Position numbers and translations under genes: made by a program. DNA of 64,000 nucleotides from an uncultured Oscillospiraceae bacterium (lineage in GTDB: Bacteria; Bacillota; Clostridia; Oscillospirales; Ruminococcaceae): contig CAKSAY010000006.1 of assembly GCA_934438055.1 (NCBI GenBank), positions 10,302-74,301 of the forward strand, read 5' to 3'. The stretch's first letter is position 1. The number at the start of each line of letters is the position of its first letter. Under the pieces are notes generated by a model. It saw nothing but the letters and a program-made list of their open reading frames with translations. It was not told the origin of the DNA and did not search any database. Shown here in pieces: positions 17,571 through 26,426 of the stretch.

Positions 17571-17604
17571 AAAAGGCGGGGAATAGTACATTCTCCGCCT
17601 TTTG
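17571..17604 (+). terminator. Terminator after nrdG
   Basis: AAAAGGCGGGGAA pairs with TTCTCCGCCTTTT around a short loop and is followed by a T-rich run. It ends the nrdDG operon. Confidence 0.85.
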
Positions 17605-17610
17605 CTTTTT

Positions 17611-17626
17611 TGTTCCACATGGAACA
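17611..17626. promoter_or_regulatory. parS-like centromere site
   Basis: TGTTCCACATGGAACA is a 16-base element with 7-base perfect arms TGTTCCA/TGGAACA. It matches the ParB site consensus TGTTNCACGTGNAACA except that the central CG is CA. It sits between the nrdG terminator and the parA promoter, a typical place for a parS near the origin. Confidence 0.8.
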
Positions 17627-17642
17627 TTTTTTGAATTTTCGT

Positions 17643-17670
17643 TTGCAATATTTCATTCCTATGGTATAAT
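17643..17670 (+). promoter_or_regulatory. Promoter of parA-parB-serS
   Basis: TTGCAA (17643-17648), a 16-base spacer and TATAAT (17665-17670), about 17 bases downstream of the parS-like site. ParB spreading from parS could therefore influence this promoter. Confidence 0.65.
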
Positions 17671-17788
17671 CTTATTAGAAGAAAATCAATTATTTTGTAT
17701 TGTTGAACAATAAAATGAAGACAAATTTATTTTAAAAAGGCTTTAAATACACTTTAGAAAAGACAATAAAAATGGGAGATGAAAGTAT

Positions 17789-18562
17789 TTGGGAAAGATA
17801 ATCGCTTTTGCCAATCAAAAGGGCGGCGTGGGAAAAACGACAACAACAGTGAATCTTGCCGCATGTCTTGGAAACCACAATAAAAAGACCCTTCTTGTGG
17901 ACATTGATCCGCAGGGGAACGCAACCAGCGGTTTTGGATTTTCTAAGAAAGATACGCAAGCAACCTGTTATCCATTACTAACCGGCGAAACGCGCGCAAA
18001 CGAAGTGATTCAAAAGAGCAAGTTTAAAAACGTTGATTTAATTCCGGCGGACATTGCTCTTGCCGGCGCTGAGGTGGAAATGGTGCAGATGAAAGACAGA
18101 ACTTTTCTTTTGCGAAAAGCTTTGGCGCCCATTAAGGAAAACTATGATTTTATTTGCATTGATTGTCCGCCCTCTCTTGGGCTTTTAACGCTCAATGCCC
18201 TAACAGCTTGCGACACCGTATTGGTTCCCATTCAGTGTGAATACTATGCATTAGAGGGACTTTCACAGTTGATGGCCACAGTGAGACAGGTCAAACGAAT
18301 GTATAATGCACAGATTGACCTTGAAGGTGTTTTGCTCACCATGTTTGACGGGAGATTGAATTTGACCATGCAGGTGGTTGCTGAAGTGAAAAAGTTTTTT
18401 CCGAAAAAGGTGTTCAAAACGGTCATTCCTCGAAATGTGCGGCTCTCGGAAGCGCCCAGTTTTGGAGAACCGGTTTTATATTATGATAAAGGCTCTAAAG
18501 GAACAAAAGCATATGATAGTCTTTGCAAGGAATTATTAAAGATGAACAGGAGAAAGAAATGA
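17789..18562 (+). CDS. parA: Chromosome partitioning ATPase ParA (Soj)
   Basis: 257 residues. Deviant Walker A QKGGVGKTTTTVN at residues 9-21, ATPase motifs LVDIDPQGNATSG and FICIDCPPSLG. ParA/Soj drives origin segregation with ParB and modulates DnaA activity. The start is a TTG at 17789 after GGGAG. The stop overlaps parB in an ATGA quartet. Confidence 0.96.
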   Translation: MGKIIAFANQKGGVGKTTTTVNLAACLGNHNKKTLLVDIDPQGNATSGFGFSKKDTQATCYPLLTGETRANEVIQKSKFKNVDLIPADIALAGAEVEMVQMKDRTFLLRKALAPIKENYDFICIDCPPSLGLLTLNALTACDTVLVPIQCEYYALEGLSQLMATVRQVKRMYNAQIDLEGVLLTMFDGRLNLTMQVVAEVKKFFPKKVFKTVIPRNVRLSEAPSFGEPVLYYDKGSKGTKAYDSLCKELLKMNRRKK

Positions 18563-19431
18563 TGGCTCGTAAAAAGGGATTGGGAAAGGGTTTGGACGCA
18601 CTGTTTATAGATAATGACACAGAGGCCGGAAAGCCGGTTTCATTGCCTGTGCAGGATTTGACGCCCAATAAAAACCAGCCGCGAAAGAATTTTGATATGG
18701 ATAGTTTAACGGCATTGGCTGATTCTATTCGAGAGCACGGATTGATTCAACCCTTGGTGGTTCGTCCGCAAGCGGATGGAAGCTATCAGATTATCGCCGG
18801 AGAAAGAAGATATAGAGCGGCTCGAATGCTCGGTTTAACGGAGGTTCCCGTGGTGGTGCGGGAGATGGAAGAGCAGGAGGTTATGGAAATTGCGCTGATT
18901 GAAAATTTGCAGCGGGAGGATTTAAATCCGGTTGAAGAAGCAATGGGATATGAAGAACTGCTCAATCGTTATGGATTAACGCAGGAGAAGGTGGCGCAGA
19001 GGGTGGGAAAATCCCGTTCTGCAATTGCAAATGCGCTCCGTTTGCTCAGTCTTCCAAAGATAGCCTTAAATGCGCTGGAAAATGGAGAGTTAAGCGTTGG
19101 ACAAGGAAAGGCAATTCTCTCCTTTGACGAGGATCAAATGGAGGAAGTCACCGCGCTCACACTGCAAAAGGGATTGACTGTTCGCGCGTTGGAGAAGTTG
19201 GCCGCACAGCAAAAAAAAGAGAAAAAAGCGTTGGGTGAAAAAAAAGCTGTCTTTGACGACAGTTTTTACACCGAGATGGCCATTGCGCTAGAATCAACCT
19301 TGCACAGAAAGGTGAAGATTGAACATTCCGGCGAGGAAAAAGGAAAGTTGGTTATTGATTTTTATAGCAAGGACGAGTTAAAGGAAATTGGCAAAAAACT
19401 TGCAGAAATGGAGGAGATGGAGAATGCTTGA
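18559..19431 (+). CDS. parB: Chromosome partitioning protein ParB (Spo0J)
   Basis: 290 residues starting MMARKKGLGKGLDALF, the conserved ParA-contact leader. CTP-binding motif GERRYRAARMLG, ENLQREDLNPVEEAMGYEEL segment and helix-turn-helix (TQEKVAQRVGKSRSAIAN), with a C-terminal dimerisation region. It binds parS and slides as a CTP-gated clamp. ATG 18559 (AGGAG six bases upstream) overlaps the parA stop; ATG 18562 is the next codon. The 3' end overlaps serS by eight bases. Confidence 0.96.
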   Translation: MMARKKGLGKGLDALFIDNDTEAGKPVSLPVQDLTPNKNQPRKNFDMDSLTALADSIREHGLIQPLVVRPQADGSYQIIAGERRYRAARMLGLTEVPVVVREMEEQEVMEIALIENLQREDLNPVEEAMGYEELLNRYGLTQEKVAQRVGKSRSAIANALRLLSLPKIALNALENGELSVGQGKAILSFDEDQMEEVTALTLQKGLTVRALEKLAAQQKKEKKALGEKKAVFDDSFYTEMAIALESTLHRKVKIEHSGEEKGKLVIDFYSKDELKEIGKKLAEMEEMENA

Positions 19432-20710
19432 TATTAAATGGCTTAGGGAAAACAGAGAAGTCTTTTTAGAGGGAATGGACAAAAGAGGGGCGCGCGAGAA
19501 GATGAGCGCTTTGTTTAACGAGGTGGTTGCGTGTGATAAGAGCCGTCGTGTTTTGTCCACCCAACGGGATGAAATGAAAGCAAGCCAAAATCGAGCCGGC
19601 AAGGAAATTCCCCAATTCAAAAAGCAAGGGCGCGATGTTGCGCCTCTCATGGAGGAGATGAAAAAACTCTCACAATCCATTAAGGAAATCAGCGCGCAGA
19701 TTAGTGAGGTTGAAGCAAAGCAGAGGGAGATTCTTTTGCAGATTCCCAACATTCCGCATCAAACGGTTGCAAAGGGAAAGGATGAGCAGAGCAATCAGGA
19801 AGTGAGAAGATGGGGAGAGCCTCCAAGTTTTTCTTTTGCGCCAAAGCCGCATTGGGACTTAGGTCGCGAGCTTGACATTCTTGACGCGGAGACAGCGGCA
19901 AAGGTTACGGGTGCACGTTTTCATTTTTATAAAGGCGCCGGCGCTCGTTTGGAGAGAGCTATTATTAATTTTTTTATGGATTCTCATGCAAAAAAGGGGT
20001 ATACTGAAGTGCTGCCGCCTTATTTGGTGAATCGTGCTTCTATGACGGGAACAGGGCAGTTGCCTAAGTTTGAAAACGACGCTTTTAAGGTGGTGGATAC
20101 CGACTATTTTTTAATTCCCACAGCAGAGGTTCCTGTCACGAATATTTATCGTGACAGCATTCTAAAGGGAAGCGAACTACCTATTTGTTTTGCAGCTTAT
20201 TCTGCTTGCTTTCGTTCTGAAGCCGGTTCTGCCGGTAGAGATGTGCGGGGATTAATTCGTCAACATCAGTTTAACAAGGTGGAGCTTGTGAAGTTTTCTC
20301 GTCCGGAGGATTCTTATGAGCAACTGGAGATGCTCACCAGAGACGCTGAGGATGTTTTAAAGGCACTTGGCCTTGCTTATCGTGTGGTTTCCCTCTGTGG
20401 AGGCGATTTGGGCTTTTCGAGCGCAAAAACCTATGATATTGAGGTGTGGCTGCCGTCTTATCAAGATTATAAAGAAATCTCCTCCTGTTCTAATTTTGAG
20501 GACTATCAGGCAAGAAGAGCAAACATTCGTTTTAAAGACAACGCAAAGGACAAAACCAGATTTGTTCACACCCTCAATGGCTCGGGTGTTGCCGTTGGCC
20601 GAACAGTCGCCGCTGTTTTTGAAAACTATCAGAATGAAGACGGAAGCATTACGGTGCCGGAGGCTCTGCGTCCCTATATGGGGATAGATGTTATTGCTCC
20701 AAAAGAATAG
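19424..20710 (+). CDS. serS: Seryl-tRNA synthetase
   Basis: 428 residues starting MLDIKWLRENREVFLEGM, the usual N-terminal coiled-coil tRNA-binding arm, followed by the class II core with motif 2 (FRSEAGSAGRDVRGLIRQHQF) and motif 3 (NGSGVAVGRTVAAVFENYQ). It charges tRNA-Ser. The start lies inside the end of parB after GGAGGAG, so it is coupled to parAB, an order found in many clostridia. No T-box leader is present. Confidence 0.97.
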   Translation: MLDIKWLRENREVFLEGMDKRGAREKMSALFNEVVACDKSRRVLSTQRDEMKASQNRAGKEIPQFKKQGRDVAPLMEEMKKLSQSIKEISAQISEVEAKQREILLQIPNIPHQTVAKGKDEQSNQEVRRWGEPPSFSFAPKPHWDLGRELDILDAETAAKVTGARFHFYKGAGARLERAIINFFMDSHAKKGYTEVLPPYLVNRASMTGTGQLPKFENDAFKVVDTDYFLIPTAEVPVTNIYRDSILKGSELPICFAAYSACFRSEAGSAGRDVRGLIRQHQFNKVELVKFSRPEDSYEQLEMLTRDAEDVLKALGLAYRVVSLCGGDLGFSSAKTYDIEVWLPSYQDYKEISSCSNFEDYQARRANIRFKDNAKDKTRFVHTLNGSGVAVGRTVAAVFENYQNEDGSITVPEALRPYMGIDVIAPKE

Positions 20711-20808
20711 TTACTGCGTGCATAGGAAAAAGAAAAGATTCAACATTTCCTCATTTAGATGTTTAAAAGTTTATTCTTTTGCTGGTTTTAAAGAGTGCAT
20801 ATATATAT

Positions 20809-20866
20809 AAAACTCCATCGTTGTCCAAGGGTGAACCCGGATTGGAAACAATGGAGTTTTTATTAT
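20809..20866. terminator. Elaborate hairpin terminator after serS
   Basis: AAAACTCCAT (20809-20818) pairs with ATGGAGTTTT (20851-20860), with internal TGT/ACA and CC/GG pairs and a nested GGGT/ACCC hairpin, then TTATTATATT. It lies between convergent serS and the GH13 gene. The A/T tracts on both sides suggest it works in both directions. The nested fold is more complex than a simple terminator needs. Confidence 0.65.
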
Positions 20867-20989
20867 ATTATAAAACGATTATATATAAAATTTTATTTTT
20901 AAGAGGAGAAATTTTGCGCTTGTTTAGGCCGTTCAAAAACATTGGGGGAGTAGAGATGATTGCTGCACAGGTGAGACAAATATACGATT

Positions 20990-22840
20990 TTATTTTCTAA
21001 TGGAATAGACTGCAAAATCATAAGGAGGCAGATGAATCACAGAGGCGCGTGTGTGACCATATAAGCATTGATAATTTCTCCAATCATGTTGAAAGCTTTG
21101 GGGAGAGTTAGTGTAATTTATGACAATGATGGTCGAGCCATCCTTATCTTTGCGTTCAAAGGCTAAAGTTCCATTGCAGGAATGGAGAAAACGCAGTGTT
21201 CCTTCTTTCATTGCAGGGGATTGATTGCGAAGTTCTCCTAAGAGCTTTGCATGTTCAACCAAATCCATTCGTTCATGCCCCCAGGGGAAGCAGCAGCGAT
21301 TGAAGGGATCTTTATATCCCTGCAAGCCTGCTTCGTCGCCGTAATAGATGCAGGGAACGCCGGGGAGAAAATATTGCAAGACCATGGCAATTTTTAGTCG
21401 TGAAAGCCCCACTTCAAACTGCGCCATGGTGAGCTGATGATGAGACTGCCACAGCCTATCCGTTCCGGCGCTCGACATACCTCCTAGGATAGTAAGCGCC
21501 CGTTCAGTGTCGTGTGTGGAAAGGGAATTCATAGCAACATGCAGGGATTGGGGTGGATAGTTTTCAACAATTGTCATAATTCTGTTGATAAATTCCGGCT
21601 TATCACCGTGCACAAGAAAATGAAGAATGGCATCCTTAAAAGGATAATTCATAACAGTGTCTAATTCATATCCAAGAAAGTAGCGGCGATGCACACCATA
21701 GGAAATTTTGTTAGAAGCGTCTTCCCAAACTTCGCCCAAAAGAAGATTGTCTTCTCCCTCTGCTTTCACCGCCTCACGAATGCGGACAATAAATTCATCC
21801 GGGAGTTCGTCGGCCACATCCAGGCGGAAGCCGGACGCACCGGCACGCAGCCATTTTCGAATAACGCCATTTTCACCGCAGATAAATTCGATGTAGCTCG
21901 GCTCGTTTTTATTTAGCGTGGGAAGGGTATCAAACCCCCACCAAGAGTGATATTCATTAGGATATTGATTAAAGTGATACCATGATTTATAGGGACTTTC
22001 AGGACTATTGTAAGCGCCTACGGAGTCATAGCGGTTGTTCTTATTAAAATAGATACTGTCGCTGCCGGTGTGACTGAAAACGCCGTCGAGAATGATGCGG
22101 ATTCCCATCTCCTTTGCAGCGCGGCAAAGATGGGTAAAATCCTCTTCCGTTCCCAAAAGAGGGTCAATTTTGAGATAATCAGCCGTATTGTAGCGGTGGC
22201 TCGAATGCGCCTCAAAGATGGGATTGAGATAAATTAAAGTGACGCCGAGACGTTTTAGATAGGGAAGTTTTTGCTCAATGCCTTTTAAATCGCCGCAAAA
22301 ATAGTCGTCGTTTAGAATTTCTCCTCGTTCGTTGGGCAGAAAATAGGGCATTCCACCCCAATCAGAGCGCAGAATGCGATCCTCAGGCACATTGTCATGG
22401 TGCTGACCGCTATAGCAAAATCTATCCGGAAAAATTTGATAAATAATTCCTCCTTTGCACCAATCGGGTGTCTTATAGTTGGGATGAAAGACCGTGAGCT
22501 GAAAATCGGGACCGTTTTGCGCCAAATAGCCGCTTCCATCATCCGCTTTTTTAATATATTCCGTTCCTTTATTGCTCTGCACACGAAACAGGTAGAAATA
22601 CACTCCTTTGTTACTCGGAACAAAAGAACAGTGATAAAAAAGAGTATTGTCTTTGGTTTCCTGATAAGAAAGTGTGATTTCTTGGCTAACGGTGCCTTTA
22701 TAGATGATGAGGGTGACTGTAGCGAACGAATAGGTGATAGGAAGACAAACGGTGAGAGAAACCGGCGTTCCCGCGCTGACGGCGCCAAAAGGCGATTTAT
22801 AGAGCTTATTTCGACTATTATAAATTTCGTACTCTTTCAT
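20990..22840 (-). CDS. GH13 alpha-glucan hydrolase (neopullulanase/maltogenic amylase type)
   Basis: 616 residues with an N-terminal beta domain (about 1-120), the GH13 barrel and a short C-terminal domain. Conserved region I DGVFSH (252-257), nucleophile Asp341 in GFRLDVAD, acid/base Glu370 in LLGEVWE and Asp444 in STHDTE are all present. No signal peptide, so it should act on cytoplasmic maltodextrins, fitting the upstream glycogen phosphorylase. The layout (N-terminal domain plus MPYF.....GEILNDDYFCGDL insert) points to GH13 subfamily 20; the exact specificity cannot be read from sequence. Confidence 0.9.
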   Translation of the reverse strand: MKEYEIYNSRNKLYKSPFGAVSAGTPVSLTVCLPITYSFATVTLIIYKGTVSQEITLSYQETKDNTLFYHCSFVPSNKGVYFYLFRVQSNKGTEYIKKADDGSGYLAQNGPDFQLTVFHPNYKTPDWCKGGIIYQIFPDRFCYSGQHHDNVPEDRILRSDWGGMPYFLPNERGEILNDDYFCGDLKGIEQKLPYLKRLGVTLIYLNPIFEAHSSHRYNTADYLKIDPLLGTEEDFTHLCRAAKEMGIRIILDGVFSHTGSDSIYFNKNNRYDSVGAYNSPESPYKSWYHFNQYPNEYHSWWGFDTLPTLNKNEPSYIEFICGENGVIRKWLRAGASGFRLDVADELPDEFIVRIREAVKAEGEDNLLLGEVWEDASNKISYGVHRRYFLGYELDTVMNYPFKDAILHFLVHGDKPEFINRIMTIVENYPPQSLHVAMNSLSTHDTERALTILGGMSSAGTDRLWQSHHQLTMAQFEVGLSRLKIAMVLQYFLPGVPCIYYGDEAGLQGYKDPFNRCCFPWGHERMDLVEHAKLLGELRNQSPAMKEGTLRFLHSCNGTLAFERKDKDGSTIIVINYTNSPQSFQHDWRNYQCLYGHTRASVIHLPPYDFAVYSIRK

Positions 22841-22999
22841 ACTTTCCTCACTTAAAACATATTCTTAAAATTTTCAAAGCAGCAATTGCTTTGTGGTGCA
22901 TTTTGTGTTGCAGCACAAAATGTTAGAGCGGAATGACAACAACTTTCGAAACAATTGCTTTTAATAAACAGAATCAAAAAATTTGGAATCTGAGACTTC
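22841..22999. other. Spacer with a short inverted repeat
   Basis: No gene recognised. ATTTTGTG (22900-22907) and CACAAAAT (22914-22921) form a perfect 8-base hairpin without a T-run. It may be debris at the edge of the neighbouring gene remnant. Confidence 0.4.
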
Positions 23000-23176
23000 T
23001 CATGTGGCCGATTGATTTTTTGAAATGCAAACGGGCAAGAGAAAGTGCTTTGCAATCCTCTTAATGGCGGGATATGTTTGCAGAGTGGCTTTTTGTTTTT
23101 CTTGTCCTTTGAAAAAATCAGCAATTGCATTGACGGAGTCGGGTTGAAATTTCGGATTTTTAAATTTCAGTTTCAT
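23000..23176 (-). pseudogene. Remnant of type III restriction subunit (res), N-terminus only
   Basis: A 58-codon frame that opens MKLKFKNPKFQPDSVNAI, resembling the start of type III restriction endonuclease Res subunits, which begin with a short strand followed by a Q-motif-like helix. It loses that resemblance after about residue 34 and stops at TGA, whereas a real Res is about 900 residues. It still has an AGGAGTG ribosome binding site seven bases before the ATG. It sits 12 bases after the putative mod remnant, in normal mod-res order. Identification is from memory of the family and needs a database search. Confidence 0.5.
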
Positions 23177-23188
23177 AATGCACTCCTA

Positions 23189-23425
23189 TTATACAAAATA
23201 TAGCTTCATGTCGCATTTTCTAAGCCATAGCTTGGTGGCGGACATTTCAGACATGTCGTCGAAGCTGTCTTCGGCAAAGAGAATTTTTGGCGGACATAGG
23301 TCGGCTGATTTGAGGGCTAGTTCGGCGGTGATGTGCTTATCTGCATAAATGAATGATAACTGAAAAAATTGAAATGATTTGTTGTGCAGCAATCCATTCA
23401 AAAGCGCACTTGCTAAGCAATACAA
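23189..23425 (-). pseudogene. Possible C-terminal remnant of type III methyltransferase (mod)
   Basis: An open frame abutting the glgP stop. The second half (FIYADKHITAELALKSADLC...) reads like folded-protein sequence and could be the C-terminal tail of a type III Mod methyltransferase. The catalytic DPPY and SAM motifs are absent, so it cannot be active. The evidence is the residual sequence character and the adjacent res-like start. The alternative is a chance frame. Confidence 0.4.
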
Positions 23426-25828
23426 TTATTGATTGAGATTCCAGATGTTTTGCGCATATTCTTCAATTGCCCTGTCCGCTGCAAAATAACCTGCGTTTGC
23501 AATGTTAATAGCAGACATTTTCAGCCACTTTTGCCTGTCTTGATAGAGCGTGCTGACCTTTTCCTGCGCATTTCTATAAGAGGCAAAGTCAGCGAGAACC
23601 ATGTAAGGATCGCTCCATTTGAGAGAATTGACAATGTCCTCAAATGTATTTCCGTCAATTCCTGATTCGAGCAGATCAATTGCTTGCTTGATTTCGGGAA
23701 TTTTGTTATAAAATTCAATAGGCGTATAGCCAATCTCTTTTTGCCTTGCCACCTCTTGTGCGTCCATGCCAAAGATAATGATGTTGTCATCACCCACTGA
23801 CTCATGAATTTCGACGTTAGCGCCGTCTTCTGTTCCTAAAGTCACGGCACCGTTGAGCATGAATTTCATGTTTCCTGTGCCGGAAGCCTCTGTTCCGGCA
23901 AGAGAGATTTGTTCGCTCACTTCACTGGCCGGCATAATCAGCTCTGATAGGGTAACACTATAGTTTTCCAAATAAATAACGCCCAGCTTTTGGCTAATAA
24001 CCGGATCCTTTCGAATTTCATTTGAAAGGGAGCACAACAATTTAATAATCTGCTTTGCCATATAGTAACCCGGGGCGGCCTTGGCGCCGAAAATATATGT
24101 TTTCGGAACAAAGGGCGCATAGGGATTCTCTTTCAAATAGAGAAAATCGGTGATAATGTTTAATGCGTTTAGATGTTGACGCTTATATTCATGCATACGT
24201 TTGACCTGCACATCAAAGATGGAGTCGATGTTCATATGCAGTTGCATATGTTTGCGCACATAGTTGGCGAGGAATTTTTTTGCAGTGTCTTTGGCGGCGG
24301 CAAGGCGTTGTTGCACCTGTGCGTCTTCTGCAAAGCGTTCAAATTTTTTAAGCTGTGAGGCATCTTCCATAAAGCCGGCTCCAATCGTATCTTTTAACAG
24401 CGCCGTTAAAGCCGGATTGGATTGACTCAACCAACGACGATAGGCAATTCCATTAGTGACGTTGGTGAATTTACCGGGTGTGACCTGATAAAAATCATGA
24501 AAAAGATCGTCTTTGATGATGTTGCTGTGCAGTTTGGAGACACCATTAACTTTCTTTGAAGCATAAACGCACAAATTTGCCATGCGAATTTTATGATCAG
24601 ATACAATCGACATCCGTTCAATTCTGTTTTCGTCCCACGAAAAGTCGCTTTGCTTCATTTTTTGCACAAAACGGCGATTGATTTCCACCACAATCTGATA
24701 AATTCGGGGAAGGATATCACGGAAAATTTCCTCATTCCAAACCTCCAGCGCTTCGGTCATGACAGTGTGATTGGTGTAGGCAAAGGTGTCGGTGACGATT
24801 TTCCATGATTTATCCCAATCATAGCCGCACTCGTCCAAAAGAATGCGCATAAGCTCCGGAATAGCCAAGGTCGGGTGGGTGTCATTGATGTGAATTGCGT
24901 TTTTATCCGAAAAGTTTTCCATTGTGCCATATTCACGGATGTGACGATTGGTGATGTCGCCAATCGAGGCCGCGCAGAGAAAATATTGCTGCCGCAGACG
25001 GAGCATTTTTCCCTGCAGATGATTGTCGTTTGGATAAAGAACTTTTGAGATAGCTTCAGCTGAGATGCTTTGCCCTAAGGCGCCGCTGTAGTCTCCTTTG
25101 TTAAAACTCTCCATGTCAAACGCGGGCGATTCCGCTTTCCACAGGCGCAGAACAGAAACAGCGTTGCTTCCGTAGCCTGAAACATACATATCATAGGGAA
25201 TGGCGCGCACAATGGACGAATTGGTGTAGCGGGTGTAGTGAAAGCCGTTGCTGTCCCAAAATTCATCTACTTGCCCGCCAAAGTGCACGTCCACTGCGAG
25301 CTCAGGCTGCGGATTCAACCACACGCTACCGCCGGGCAGCCAGTTGTCGGGAAGCTCTGTTTGCCAGCCATCCACAATTTTTTGGCTAAAAATGCCGAAT
25401 TCATAGAGAATAGAATAGCCATAGGAATTATAGCCACGTGTTGCCAACCCATCTAAATAGCATGCGGCAAGGCGGCCTAAACCGCCGTTTCCCAAGCCGG
25501 CATCGGGTTCGCATTCAAAGATATCGTCAAGTTTGACGTCATATTCTTTCAAAATTTCTTTGAACGTATCCGTAATTTGCAGATTATGAAGATTGTTTTT
25601 TAAAGAACGCCCCATCAAAAATTCCATCGACAAATAACTAATCTGCTTTTTGCCCTGCGAGGCGTTCATGGCGCTGAAATGCCGATTTTTGTTTTCCAAT
25701 ATATGATTCACAATCATAGCTGTCGCTTTATAAAACTGTTGGTTAGAAGCAACGTCAGGTTTCGCACGCAGCTTTGCGAGGTTGTTGAGCAATTCATTTT
25801 TCAAATAGGATTTTGTATAAACTTTCAT
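23426..25828 (-). CDS. glgP: Glycogen/maltodextrin phosphorylase
   Basis: 800 residues. It contains DAGLGNGGLGRLAACYLD near the N-terminus, the PLP-lysine region ASGTGNMKFMLNGAVTLGT, and the GT35 fold throughout. It releases glucose-1-phosphate from alpha-1,4-glucans. The frame is open 86 codons further upstream, but the ATG at 25828 has AGGAGGAA eight bases before it and matches the family start. It is transcribed with the downstream GH13 enzyme, together forming a glucan breakdown unit. No glycogen synthesis genes are in the window. Confidence 0.95.
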   Translation of the reverse strand: MKVYTKSYLKNELLNNLAKLRAKPDVASNQQFYKATAMIVNHILENKNRHFSAMNASQGKKQISYLSMEFLMGRSLKNNLHNLQITDTFKEILKEYDVKLDDIFECEPDAGLGNGGLGRLAACYLDGLATRGYNSYGYSILYEFGIFSQKIVDGWQTELPDNWLPGGSVWLNPQPELAVDVHFGGQVDEFWDSNGFHYTRYTNSSIVRAIPYDMYVSGYGSNAVSVLRLWKAESPAFDMESFNKGDYSGALGQSISAEAISKVLYPNDNHLQGKMLRLRQQYFLCAASIGDITNRHIREYGTMENFSDKNAIHINDTHPTLAIPELMRILLDECGYDWDKSWKIVTDTFAYTNHTVMTEALEVWNEEIFRDILPRIYQIVVEINRRFVQKMKQSDFSWDENRIERMSIVSDHKIRMANLCVYASKKVNGVSKLHSNIIKDDLFHDFYQVTPGKFTNVTNGIAYRRWLSQSNPALTALLKDTIGAGFMEDASQLKKFERFAEDAQVQQRLAAAKDTAKKFLANYVRKHMQLHMNIDSIFDVQVKRMHEYKRQHLNALNIITDFLYLKENPYAPFVPKTYIFGAKAAPGYYMAKQIIKLLCSLSNEIRKDPVISQKLGVIYLENYSVTLSELIMPASEVSEQISLAGTEASGTGNMKFMLNGAVTLGTEDGANVEIHESVGDDNIIIFGMDAQEVARQKEIGYTPIEFYNKIPEIKQAIDLLESGIDGNTFEDIVNSLKWSDPYMVLADFASYRNAQEKVSTLYQDRQKWLKMSAINIANAGYFAADRAIEEYAQNIWNLNQ

Positions 25829-25888
25829 TCGGTTTTTTCCTCCTAAAGTTTGATGGGTGATTGTTCCTTTATAAATACAGATAAAATT

Positions 25889-25917
25889 ATTATAGTATAA
25901 ATTTATGAGGAAATCAA
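25889..25917 (-). promoter_or_regulatory. Promoter of glgP
   Basis: Minus-strand TTGATT (25917-25912), a 17-base spacer and TATAAT (25894-25889), about 60 bases ahead of the glgP start. Confidence 0.75.
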
Positions 25918-26033
25918 CCGTGCAATTTTGCTGCAAAACAGCGTGAAAAGGGAAAAAAGCTTCAAAGGGTCTTTTTATCTTTATAAAAATGTAGTATAAT
26001 AGAAAAATCACCAAGATAAAGGGGAAGTATGGG

Positions 26034-26426
26034 ATGAGTTTGAATAAAGTTGAAGTTACCATTTGCGGAAAAAGATTTGTTCTCAAAACAGAAGACCGGC
26101 CTGAATATGCAAAGAGTCTTGCGAGGATGCTCGATCAGAGATTTGAAGCTGTTTTTTGTGCAGACGATTCTATTGCTTTGTTTGACGCTTCTGTGTTGGT
26201 TGCCATAGAACTGCTCGATGAGGGATATAAAACAGCCGAAAACATTGACAATTTACGCATGCAGATTAAAGAATATGCCGAGGAGGCGACAAGGGCAGAG
26301 AATGAGTCGGCTCGTTTGAAAAGAGAGCTCGAAGAGGCAAAGGGTGAGATAGAGAAGATGAAAACAGAGCTTGCCATTTGCAATTTAAAAAAGTCGATTG
26401 ATAAGAACAATGCGCCCAAATTATAG
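26034..26426 (+). CDS. zapA: Cell division protein ZapA
   Basis: 130 residues. The N-terminal half (NKVEVTICGKRFVLKTEDRPEY) is the ZapA head domain and the C-terminal half is a coiled coil rich in Glu, Lys and Arg. ZapA bundles FtsZ filaments at midcell. A TATAAT at 25995-26000 lies upstream without a clear -35. The 3' end overlaps the U32 gene start, a pairing common in clostridia. Confidence 0.88.
   Translation: MSLNKVEVTICGKRFVLKTEDRPEYAKSLARMLDQRFEAVFCADDSIALFDASVLVAIELLDEGYKTAENIDNLRMQIKEYAEEATRAENESARLKRELEEAKGEIEKMKTELAICNLKKSIDKNNAPKL

Noticed and set aside
22397..22855. 152-codon plus-strand frame inside the GH13 gene
   Set aside because: Complete overlap with a well-supported gene on the other strand; a shadow frame.
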